NCBI GenBank assembly: GCA_021324735.1
Contig: JAJPIO010000016.1
Span: forward strand, 1-64,000
DNA: 64,000 bases
Reading direction: 5' to 3'
DNA from: Bacteroidota bacterium
Lineage (GTDB): Bacteria; Bacteroidota; Ignavibacteria; Palsa-1295
This document shows, piece by piece, positions 15,413 through 23,189 of this stretch. The first letter of the stretch is position 1. Each line of letters starts with the position of its first letter. A program made the position numbers and the translations under genes. The notes under the pieces were generated by a model. It did not search any database, had not been told where the DNA came from, and saw nothing but the letters and a program-made list of their open reading frames with translations.

Positions 15413-18007
15413 TTAACGCAGTAGCATCACCTTTATTGGTGAGGATGAGTTGTTGTCCTTGAGGCGAACAACATAGATACCTGTTGACAAAAGGGCACCA
15501 CTTTCATCGCGGCCATCCCAGGTGAAGGTATAACGGCCGGCTTCAAGTTGCCTGCTATTCAACTCACGAATCACTCGACCCATAAGGTCATTGATCGTAA
15601 TTGCGGACAGCCCCACATCCGGTAAGCTAAATATGAAGGATACCGGACTAAGCGTTGGAGTGAAGGGATTCGGATAGCATTCTCCCGAAGCATCGGCCTG
15701 CGATCTATTAATCTGCACTGAACTTTGACGCGCGTTCGAAAAGATGGGGCGCATCATTGGCAGGAAAGAACCGGCGCCGACGTAGGGCGCGGTCAACCCC
15801 GGACTAAAGCTGATTGCTTGCTGGCCCCGACCTCGACTGTTGGTCGGCCAGTATCCGGTATCCGGCATCCATAGTTGCCACGCTCCGCTGCCAGCCGGTA
15901 CTTCCAATGCAAAGGCGCAACTCACATCACCATTGTTCTCTGTTGCGGAATACTGTGTCCCGTAGGGGTCAGAATAGATAGGTACGATGTGAGGCGATGT
16001 TTGGCTTGCGACCGTCACCGCACCGGAGCCTCGGGAGAGGTCGCCGCCCATCATGAAACTTTGTGTTGAGAGTTGACTGACCGATAACCAATACGTGCCA
16101 GGCTGTAACGCTATCGGACGTGGAAAATAGTATGGCCAGAATTGATTGAAGAAGCCGCCACCGCGCTGAGCAATAAAGGTCGACTGAACTCCCGGTTGCT
16201 TTACTGTATCACCGGGTACACAGGATGTATCGTTGCCTTGGAGGATCGAGATGCGAATTGGATCGGGCGATTGGTTAGCACCAGCGAAATAGATACGCGT
16301 ACCATAGAGCGAGTCTTTTACCGGTAAAACGAACTTCATGGCATAGCTACCGCTGGTACCGTTAAAGCCGACTCCTTCGCCCGGTATCTTTGTGATGAAC
16401 GGGATCTGATTACCTTGATTGGCTGTGGGTTCGAGGACAGCGTTATCGTAGGCAAATTCTTGAATGGAATTAGGATCTATGTTAAGGTAGAATGTCGAAT
16501 AGGTTTGATTATCGTCTGAATATGAATCGTAACCCTCCTGAGCTACAAATGCTTTTACAGTAAACGGCCTTGGCGCAGATGCAGCAGTCCGGGCGTCCCA
16601 GTCGCGAAAACGTAGAATGGTATCGATTCCAGGAGGAAATGACTTCAAAAATACCGTGTCCCGATAAACAACTCGGTTCGTAGCGTCGTCGATCTCAACT
16701 GCTATTGGGACTCCGACGCTGACGAAAGTTGTGACGTTGATTAACGAAACGTATACCGGTAGGGCGGCGAGGGTCGAAAATGGAAGCTTGCTGTAGGGAG
16801 TAGCAACCCGCACCCATCGCATTTCGAGTTCAGGTACAAAGGGGTACATGACGGTGGGATTATCTACATACCACGTATCATTATCGTCTACCGAAGGGCT
16901 TCCCGCCCGATTGTCATTTGCTTTCAAGCGCAATCGAAAGCGGAAGTCGGCCGTGAAATAGTCTTTCGAAATAGGCAGTGGATGGTAGATGGTATCACCC
17001 GACATCCGATAGGTTGCTGAGTCTGGAAATAACGCCATCCAAAATTTTTTGAACTCATAGTCCTTGCCGCCATCGAAGCCAATAATTCTATCCCACTTTG
17101 TAGGGTTGCATCCGGAATCATCCGGCGATTTAAATTCCAGTAGCAGAGAATCTCCGGCACGCAACACTCTTCCGTTTGGATCAAGGACCGTCATTTCAGG
17201 CCCAAGCATCGAATCTCGATCGACGAGGGCTGTATAGGAGTGTCGACCACCGCGCATAAAATCGAATGTAAGGATTTGACGGGTCTTATTTTCAAGGTTG
17301 ATCGGAAAGCTACTGATCGTATCTCCCACATTTTCACCCGAGTACTCATTGCCATATTCATCACGGCGATCGAGACGAATGACCGGTGAATGATATCCAC
17401 TTGCGCCATAACCCATACCAGTATCGATTCGAGGTGGTGGGGGATCCCATGTTTCACTGTCTCCATCAACTACCGTAGCCCCGAGCGATACCCATAGCAA
17501 CTGGTCAGGTATATTCCCAATAGGTTCATGAGAATAATTATTGGATGGGTCACGAAACGGATTTGCACTTCGCCTTACACCGAAAAGCCGCTGACAAACA
17601 GTATCCTTATAAGGCCAACCAGGAATTGGTTTACCAGAAGAATCGATCGCTCTGACGGACGCGCACACACGAAAGGTACCCAACTCTCTTATAATATTTG
17701 GATCGGTCGAGTAGGGCAATAAAGTTGTGTCAATTGATACGCCTGGAGCAATGTTCCTAATCGTATCGATAGAGCTATCGACTCTCATTTGGGTTGCCGA
17801 ATTCCGAATTCCAAATTGGACAATGACAGTCCGAGTCACCGTATCAAGATTTTTAAATGCGATGGATATGGGTACAGAGGTACCAAGGCATACTTCCTCA
17901 TTCGGGAACGGCGAGTTAATTCGAATCGAATGCTCAAACGTTTGAGCATCAGCATTGGATAGAAATCCGATTGAGAACAATGCCAGGAGGAGAGTTTTCC
18001 AAAGCAT
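15413..18007 (-). CDS. Large T9SS-exported surface protein
   Basis: 864-residue secreted protein. Signal peptide MLWKTLLLALFSIGF with cleavage near NADAQ, taking the ATG at 18007 rather than a TTG nine bases upstream. The body is beta-rich, with CARDB-like repeats (VSIAFKNLDTVTRTVIVQ, AALPVYVSLINVTTFVSVG) that usually form adhesion-like Ig domains. The C terminus starts CYPNPFTPTLSPVSF and runs through INDLMGRVIRELNSRQLEAG, YTFTWDGRDESGALLSTGIY and KVMLLR. This is a FlgD-like T9SS signal, a different subtype from the tandem pair at the window start. The function of the cargo is unknown. The gene is divergent from ald across a 215-base spacer. Confidence 0.88.
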   Translation of the reverse strand: MLWKTLLLALFSIGFLSNADAQTFEHSIRINSPFPNEEVCLGTSVPISIAFKNLDTVTRTVIVQFGIRNSATQMRVDSSIDTIRNIAPGVSIDTTLLPYSTDPNIIRELGTFRVCASVRAIDSSGKPIPGWPYKDTVCQRLFGVRRSANPFRDPSNNYSHEPIGNIPDQLLWVSLGATVVDGDSETWDPPPPRIDTGMGYGASGYHSPVIRLDRRDEYGNEYSGENVGDTISSFPINLENKTRQILTFDFMRGGRHSYTALVDRDSMLGPEMTVLDPNGRVLRAGDSLLLEFKSPDDSGCNPTKWDRIIGFDGGKDYEFKKFWMALFPDSATYRMSGDTIYHPLPISKDYFTADFRFRLRLKANDNRAGSPSVDDNDTWYVDNPTVMYPFVPELEMRWVRVATPYSKLPFSTLAALPVYVSLINVTTFVSVGVPIAVEIDDATNRVVYRDTVFLKSFPPGIDTILRFRDWDARTAASAPRPFTVKAFVAQEGYDSYSDDNQTYSTFYLNIDPNSIQEFAYDNAVLEPTANQGNQIPFITKIPGEGVGFNGTSGSYAMKFVLPVKDSLYGTRIYFAGANQSPDPIRISILQGNDTSCVPGDTVKQPGVQSTFIAQRGGGFFNQFWPYYFPRPIALQPGTYWLSVSQLSTQSFMMGGDLSRGSGAVTVASQTSPHIVPIYSDPYGTQYSATENNGDVSCAFALEVPAGSGAWQLWMPDTGYWPTNSRGRGQQAISFSPGLTAPYVGAGSFLPMMRPIFSNARQSSVQINRSQADASGECYPNPFTPTLSPVSFIFSLPDVGLSAITINDLMGRVIRELNSRQLEAGRYTFTWDGRDESGALLSTGIYVVRLKDNNSSSPIKVMLLR

Positions 18008-18181
18008 AAGACACAAAAAAATATTATGCCACCCGAATGCTGATGCGAAGGAGATGGTTCACCAGTCCCATGCACGTGAAAGCCCAATATAGATCGTATT
18101 CAAATTTAAGTGGACGAAACTTCTCTGGTACTTGTTTACACGCGCGCTTTTTAGGCAACTCCTTAGGCAAAAGAGCAGAGT

Positions 18182-18215
18182 TTTGCCGGAAGCACGAATT
18201 CTCACTGTAATTTTG
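18182..18215 (+). promoter_or_regulatory. Candidate Bacteroidetes-type promoter of ald
   Basis: TTTG at 18182-18185 and TAATTTTG at 18208-18215 match the TTTG / TAnnTTTG consensus of Bacteroidetes housekeeping promoters, though the 22-base spacing is slightly long. Transcription would begin within a few bases of the ATG at 18223, implying a very short or absent leader. Confidence 0.4.
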
Positions 18216-18222
18216 CATAGAA

Positions 18223-19338
18223 ATGAAGATCGGCGTACCCAAAGAGATTAAGCAGAATGAGAACCGCGTAGCGCTAACGCCCAGCGGCGCGGAAATTCTC
18301 GTCGCAAACGGACATACTGTTTTTGTTGAAACGACAGCCGGCAATGGCTCCGGCTTTAAGGACGCAGACTATATACAGGCTGGCGCTCAGATCCTTCCGA
18401 CGGCGGCCGCAGTATACGGCGAGGCCGACATGATCATGAAGGTCAAAGAACCGATCAAGCCGGAGTATCCGCTCATTCGTAAAGGCCAGGTCCTGTTCAC
18501 CTATTTCCATTTTGCGGCCAGCCGCGAACTTACCGAAGCGATCGTGAAATCGAAGTCGATCGCCGTTGCCTATGAGACGGTTCAACGTGCCGATGGTTCA
18601 CTTCCGCTGCTTATTCCTATGTCGGAAGTAGCAGGCCGTATGGCTCCGCAGGAAGGTGCTAAGTACCTCGAGCGGACGATGGGTGGCAGGGGAGTTCTGC
18701 TTGCTGGCGTCCCGGGTACAGATCCCGGTGAGGTTGCAGTGCTTGGCGGCGGTGTCGTCGGAACGAGCGCGGCAAAGATCGCTGCCGGTCTCGGTGCCCG
18801 CGTAACGATCCTCGATAGCAATCTCTATCGTCTCCGTTATCTGGACGACGTAATGCCGAAGAACGTGACGACGATGATGTCGAACCCCTATAATGTTCGC
18901 AAAGTCATCAAGAGAGCGGATATTGTTATCGGCGCAGTGCTCATTCCAGGTGCTAAGGCTCCGCACTTGGTTACTCGTGAGATGTTGAAGGACATGAAGG
19001 AAGGCTCCGTTGTTGTTGACGTATCGGTCGACCAGGGCGGTTGCATTGAAACATGCAAACCGACGACGCACGAGAACCCCACGTATGTGGTGGATGGTGT
19101 CGTCCATTATTGCGTAGCCAACATGCCGGGCGCCGTGCCGATGACTTCGACGATCGCACTCACGAACGCGACATTGCCGTATGCAGTCCAGCTCGCGAAC
19201 GACGGCTATGAGAAGGCGATCGCAACGAACAAAGAATTGCGACTTGGACTAAACGTGATCGACGGCGCCGTTGTCTATCAGGGCGTTGCCGATGCGTTCG
19301 GTATGAAGTACGAAGACAGCCATAAGTATATTAAGTAA
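18223..19338 (+). CDS. ald: Alanine dehydrogenase
   Basis: 371-residue NAD-dependent enzyme interconverting L-alanine and pyruvate plus ammonia. Key family blocks are visible: N-terminal MKIGVPKEIKQNENRVALTP, then VKEPIKPEYPLIRKGQVLFTYFH (the lysine and His region of the active site), and the Rossmann motif VLGGGVVGTSAAKIAAGLGA. GSVVVDVSVDQGGCIET and the end region YCVANMPGAVPMTST are also standard. Length is normal. The ATG at 18223 is fixed by the conserved N terminus. A possible leaderless promoter lies just upstream. A small inverted repeat and the complex I genes follow. Confidence 0.97.
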   Translation: MKIGVPKEIKQNENRVALTPSGAEILVANGHTVFVETTAGNGSGFKDADYIQAGAQILPTAAAVYGEADMIMKVKEPIKPEYPLIRKGQVLFTYFHFAASRELTEAIVKSKSIAVAYETVQRADGSLPLLIPMSEVAGRMAPQEGAKYLERTMGGRGVLLAGVPGTDPGEVAVLGGGVVGTSAAKIAAGLGARVTILDSNLYRLRYLDDVMPKNVTTMMSNPYNVRKVIKRADIVIGAVLIPGAKAPHLVTREMLKDMKEGSVVVDVSVDQGGCIETCKPTTHENPTYVVDGVVHYCVANMPGAVPMTSTIALTNATLPYAVQLANDGYEKAIATNKELRLGLNVIDGAVVYQGVADAFGMKYEDSHKYIK

Positions 19339-19352
19339 CGAGTAATGGCGAT

Positions 19353-19394
19353 GAGTAACGAGTGTCGGAAGACAGGTCACTCCACTTGTTACTC
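19353..19394. repeat. Inverted repeat between ald and nuoG
   Basis: GAGTAACGAGTG (19353-19364) pairs with CACTTGTTACTC (19383-19394), 12 pairs with one G-T, loop of 18 bases. The unit AGTAACGAGT also appears directly repeated just upstream. There is no T-run after it, so it is a spacer palindrome rather than a terminator. Confidence 0.5.
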
Positions 19395-19408
19395 AGCCGG
19401 ATGGTGAT

Positions 19409-21169
19409 ATGCCGAAAATAACGATCGACGGACGAGAACTCGAAGCCCAGGCAGGGCAAACGATCATTCAGGTTGCAACGGAGAATGGCATTGACATTCC
19501 GCACTTTTGCTGGCACCCAGCCCTGACGGTTGCCGGCAATTGCCGTATGTGCCTGGTCGAGGTCGAAAAGACACCGAAGTTACAGATCGCGTGTGCTACG
19601 CCTATAGCGGATGGTATGGTCGTAAAGACGCTCTCCGAGCCAGCCGTAACAGGCCGTGAAGATGTGATGGAATTCCTCCTCATCAATCATCCGCTCGATT
19701 GTCCGATCTGCGATGAAGCAGGCCAGTGCAAACTCCAGGATTATGCGTTCGAGCATTCGCGTGGCGAATCCCGTTTCGTTGAAGAGAAGAATCACAAAGA
19801 TAAACGCGTACCGCTGGGGCCGCAAGTCCTATTCGATGGCGAGCGCTGCATTTCATGCTCGCGTTGTATTCGTTTCGCAACGGAGATCGCGGAGCAGCCG
19901 GTACTTACGTTTGTCCATCGTGGCGATCATGTGACCATCGTTGCCGATCCTGATATGGGCTTCGACAATAATATGTCGATGAACGTGATCGATATTTGTC
20001 CGGTCGGTGCGCTTACGAGCCGTGATTTCCGATTTAAGGCTCGAGTCTGGGATATGTCGTTTACCGATTCGATCTGTCCGGGTTGCTCGCGAGGATGTAA
20101 TATTCGCGTGGGTATTCGCAATAATGAGATCGAGCGTCTCGAGCCGCGCAATAACCCGAACGTCAATGGCTACTGGATGTGCGATCATGGCCGGCTCTCG
20201 ACCTATCCGCCGGTCAATGAGGCGCGTATTGAAGGCCCGCTCATGAAGGATGCCAAAGGTATTCAGCAACACACGGATAATGACGCGGCAGCCCGCAAGG
20301 TAGCAGAGGAGCTTTCAAAGTACAGCAAGGATGAAGTCCTTTTGCTCGGCTCAGCACGTCTTCCGGTGGAAGATAATTATGCGTTGCTCAAGCTCGCAAA
20401 GGAGAAGTTTGGCAAGCAGCACATTCCTTTCATCACCCATATCGAGGGTCAGGACGAGCGGCTCTTGCTTCGAGCAGACAAGACGCCGAACGCGCTTGGC
20501 GCCACACTCGTGGGTTGCGTAGCAGATGGCCATTATCAGCATGTCCATGGCGAGAACGAAGCGAAAAAGACGGTCCTTGAATTACTCCGCTCACGAAAGA
20601 TCAAGGTGGTCTTTTCTATTGCCGGTGACTTCTTAAAGGACCCGCAACTACTTGAAGCCTTTGAGGATGTAGAGTTCTTCGCAACCTGTTCCTCGAACGA
20701 CACCGTTACTTGCCGCCGTGCGGATGTGGTATTCAGCACCTCAGCGTGGGCTGAACGTGATGGTGTGTTCGTGAACTTCGAAGGATGGGTACAACAGCTT
20801 CGCCCGGCCGTTGCGACCAAATATTTTATGCGCGGTATAGACCACATGCACATGTCGCGTCTGGACCGGTTCGGTTCGCCATTCGATAAGTGGGCTCGTG
20901 GCAACAAACGCAATGCTCGCGAAGCGTGGCGCATGGTCGAGTTGGTTGCCAATAATATGGGCGCTCGCTGGAAGTACCTCCATACGGAAGATCTATTCGA
21001 CGAGATCGTAAAAATGGTCCCGGACTTCAAGGGAATGTCTTATGACTCGATCGGACGCCTCGGGCAACCGATCGCCACGAAGCATGGGGAGGTCAAGGAG
21101 CCGATCTATAAAGAGGTCTATCAGGAGTCGACCGAGCGTATTGAAAGTGTCGGAAGTGTGATATTGTAG
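19409..21169 (+). CDS. nuoG: NADH-quinone oxidoreductase subunit G
   Basis: 586-residue iron-sulfur subunit of respiratory complex I. Cluster ligands are all in place: a [2Fe-2S] ferredoxin domain with C34, C45, C48, C62; the His-ligated [4Fe-4S] site H94, C98, C101, C107; the third cluster C147, C150, C153, C197; and a fourth, N7-type set C223, C226, C230, C258 in ICPGCSRGCNI and WMCDHGR. A shortened molybdopterin-oxidoreductase-like domain follows without cofactor residues. Shorter than the ~900-residue E. coli subunit, but this compact form is familiar in FCB bacteria. It is first of a nuoG-nuoH-nuoI run; the other subunits are not in the window. Confidence 0.95.
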   Translation: MPKITIDGRELEAQAGQTIIQVATENGIDIPHFCWHPALTVAGNCRMCLVEVEKTPKLQIACATPIADGMVVKTLSEPAVTGREDVMEFLLINHPLDCPICDEAGQCKLQDYAFEHSRGESRFVEEKNHKDKRVPLGPQVLFDGERCISCSRCIRFATEIAEQPVLTFVHRGDHVTIVADPDMGFDNNMSMNVIDICPVGALTSRDFRFKARVWDMSFTDSICPGCSRGCNIRVGIRNNEIERLEPRNNPNVNGYWMCDHGRLSTYPPVNEARIEGPLMKDAKGIQQHTDNDAAARKVAEELSKYSKDEVLLLGSARLPVEDNYALLKLAKEKFGKQHIPFITHIEGQDERLLLRADKTPNALGATLVGCVADGHYQHVHGENEAKKTVLELLRSRKIKVVFSIAGDFLKDPQLLEAFEDVEFFATCSSNDTVTCRRADVVFSTSAWAERDGVFVNFEGWVQQLRPAVATKYFMRGIDHMHMSRLDRFGSPFDKWARGNKRNAREAWRMVELVANNMGARWKYLHTEDLFDEIVKMVPDFKGMSYDSIGRLGQPIATKHGEVKEPIYKEVYQESTERIESVGSVIL

Positions 21170-21211
21170 GAAGCCTTTCTCGTAAAAGAAAGGACGTAAT
21201 GCGATTCAACA

Positions 21212-22231
21212 ATGGTAATTGAAGCACTCATAAAAATAGCGATCGTTCTGTTCGTGGTCCTCACGGGCGTATCGTATACTGTTCTCGTGGAGCGCTGGGT
21301 GTGCGCCTGGGTTCAGGACCGTATCGGTCCTAACCGTGTAGGTCCGCTCGGTCTGTTCCAGCCGTTAGCAGACGTTTTGAAGCTTCTGTTGAAGGAAGAC
21401 ATCGAGCCGCTCATGGCGCAGAAGTGGTTTCATTGGGTCGCTCCGGTAATTTCCATTGCTGTTGCATTCAGCGTGCTTGCCATTGTGCCATTCGGGCATG
21501 TGCTGATGCTCGGGAATCACGCAATACCGCTTACGATCGCTTCGGGTATCAATATCGGCGTGCTGTATATTGTGGCCCTGACATCGCTTGGTGTCTATGG
21601 TATCACACTGGCGGGATGGTCGAGCGGTTCGAAGTATTCTCTGCTGGGCGGCCTTCGTTCGAGCGCGCAAATGATCTCGTACGAGCTTACGCTCGGCCTC
21701 GGACTTCTGAGTGTCATCATGCTCAGCGGTTCGCTCGATCTTAATACGATCATTAATTCGCAGGCCCAGGGGCTGTGGAATGTTGTACGCGCTCCACTCG
21801 GCTTTCTCCTGTTCTTCGTCTCTTCTTTCGCAGAGACGAACCGCCAGCCATTCGACCTGCCGGAAGCGGAGCCCGAACTGGTAGGTGGCTACCATACCGA
21901 GTATAGCTCGATGAAATTTGCGCTCTTCTTCCTTGCGGAGTATGCAAATATCATTACCGCAAGCGCTGTTATGACCGTATTGTTCTTCGGTGGTTGGCAC
22001 CTTCCATTCGTGGATCAGTTGGGACTGTCGAGCCTCGCGATGACGATCATAGGAGTTCTGGCATTCGCGCTTAAGGTCATTGGCCTGCTCTTCGTATTCA
22101 TCTGGGTGCGCTGGACCGTTCCACGCTTCCGTTACGATCAGCTAATGAACCTCGGCTGGAAAGTATTGTTGCCTTTAGGTATTCTGAACATTATTCTTAC
22201 CGCATTCGAAAAGATCTATCTTATCGCATAG
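21212..22231 (+). CDS. nuoH: NADH-quinone oxidoreductase subunit H
   Basis: 339-residue inner-membrane subunit that forms part of the quinone chamber of complex I. About eight transmembrane helices are visible. Conserved loops include VERWVCAWVQDRIGPNRVGP (quinone-side), QPLADVLKLLLKEDIEP and SSFAETNRQPFDLPEAEPEL followed by GGYHTEYSSMKFALFFLAEY, which carry the charged residues needed for coupling. Length is typical. The ATG at 21212 follows nuoG by 42 bases, and nuoI follows by 23 bases, so the three form one operon. Confidence 0.97.
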   Translation: MVIEALIKIAIVLFVVLTGVSYTVLVERWVCAWVQDRIGPNRVGPLGLFQPLADVLKLLLKEDIEPLMAQKWFHWVAPVISIAVAFSVLAIVPFGHVLMLGNHAIPLTIASGINIGVLYIVALTSLGVYGITLAGWSSGSKYSLLGGLRSSAQMISYELTLGLGLLSVIMLSGSLDLNTIINSQAQGLWNVVRAPLGFLLFFVSSFAETNRQPFDLPEAEPELVGGYHTEYSSMKFALFFLAEYANIITASAVMTVLFFGGWHLPFVDQLGLSSLAMTIIGVLAFALKVIGLLFVFIWVRWTVPRFRYDQLMNLGWKVLLPLGILNIILTAFEKIYLIA

Positions 22232-22254
22232 CGTCACCAATTAGCGTAACCTGA

Positions 22255-22770
22255 ATGCAGTATCGAACGAAATACAACAATCCATCGGTAGCACGCAAGC
22301 TCACGCTGTGGGAAAAGCTGTACATTCCGGAAGTGATCCGCGGAATGATCACAACATTCAAGCACCTCTTCCGCCCGAAGTTTACACGGCAATATCCAGA
22401 AGAGCGATGGGATGCGCCAGCATCGTTCCGCGGCCGTCCAGTGCTCGTTATGGAAGATAATGGAGTAGAGCGCTGCGTCGCTTGCGGACTTTGTTCGCGC
22501 GTTTGTCCACCCCTCGCTATTGAGGTTCGGGCCAGCGAGACGGAGCTTTTGAAGGAGCGCTATCCGGTCGTTTTCGAGATCAACATGCTTCGCTGTATCT
22601 TCTGCGGTTATTGCGAAGAGGTCTGCCCCGAAGAAGCGATCATCATGAGTAAAGAGTACGAGCTCAGCTTCCGCGATCCTTCCGAAGGTATTTTCGGTAA
22701 GGATAAGCTCCTTGTACCCAAAGCAGAGTTGCAGGAGCGTTTGGATTATCTTGCGAAAATGAGAAACTGA
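22255..22770 (+). CDS. nuoI: NADH-quinone oxidoreductase subunit I
   Basis: 171-residue subunit carrying two [4Fe-4S] clusters (N6a and N6b) that pass electrons toward the quinone site. The ferredoxin motifs are RCVACGLCSRVCPP (C74, C77, C80, C84) and RCIFCGYCEEVCPEEAI (C114, C117, C120, C124). The N-terminal VIRGMITTFKHLFRPKFT and the RGRPVL block fit NuoI. It ends the visible complex I cluster: the next gene, seven bases on, is an MmcQ/YjbR protein rather than nuoJ. Confidence 0.96.
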   Translation: MQYRTKYNNPSVARKLTLWEKLYIPEVIRGMITTFKHLFRPKFTRQYPEERWDAPASFRGRPVLVMEDNGVERCVACGLCSRVCPPLAIEVRASETELLKERYPVVFEINMLRCIFCGYCEEVCPEEAIIMSKEYELSFRDPSEGIFGKDKLLVPKAELQERLDYLAKMRN

Positions 22771-22777
22771 TGGGCTG

Positions 22778-23128
22778 ATGAACATCGAGGAGATTCGAAC
22801 GTATTGCCTGTCCAAACCCGGCGTTACCGAGAGCTTTCCCTTCGATGAGTCGACCTTGGTGTTTAAAGTGATCGATAAGATGTTTTTATTGGCGGGACTG
22901 AATGAAGTCCCGCTTTCTATTAATATCAAGGCCGATCCGGATAAAGCGATCGAACTACGCGAACGATACCAGGCGGTAGAGCCCGGCTATCACATGAATA
23001 AGAAGTATTGGAATACCGTGCTAATGGATGGCAGCGTCAGGGATTCGCTGGTTAAAGAGTGGATCGATGACTCGTACCAGCTAGTCACATCGACCTTACC
23101 TGCTGCCAAAAGGAAGCTATTACAATAG
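22778..23128 (+). CDS. MmcQ/YjbR family protein
   Basis: 116-residue cytoplasmic protein of the MmcQ/YjbR (CyaY-like fold) family, often labelled DNA-binding on structural grounds, with no firm role. Family marks are IEEIRTYCLSKPGVTESFPF near the N terminus, LVFKVIDKMFLLAG, SINIKADPDKAIELRERY and GYHMNKKYWNTVLMDG. It starts seven bases after nuoI, hinting at shared transcription with complex I, but the family is usually found in unrelated contexts. A hairpin follows directly. Confidence 0.9.
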   Translation: MNIEEIRTYCLSKPGVTESFPFDESTLVFKVIDKMFLLAGLNEVPLSINIKADPDKAIELRERYQAVEPGYHMNKKYWNTVLMDGSVRDSLVKEWIDDSYQLVTSTLPAAKRKLLQ

Positions 23129-23150
23129 CTGACAGTAATTTTGCTGCTTA

Positions 23151-23180
23151 GCGCCTCGTTTTGCGAGGCGCGACTGTTTT
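23151..23180 (+). terminator. Terminator-like hairpin after the MmcQ/YjbR gene
   Basis: GCGCCTCG (23151-23158) pairs with CGAGGCGC (23164-23171), loop TTTTG, followed by GACTGTTTT. The stem is strong but the T-tract is short and interrupted, so termination may be partial. It would end the nuoGHI unit. Confidence 0.6.
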
Positions 23181-23189
23181 AGGGAAGTA

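Noticed and set aside
21365-22000. 211-codon minus-strand ORF opposite nuoH
   Set aside because: Shadow of nuoH, whose membrane helices produce a charged antisense frame.
22234-22929. 231-codon minus-strand ORF opposite nuoI and the MmcQ gene
   Set aside because: It spans two clear plus-strand genes and has no family marks.
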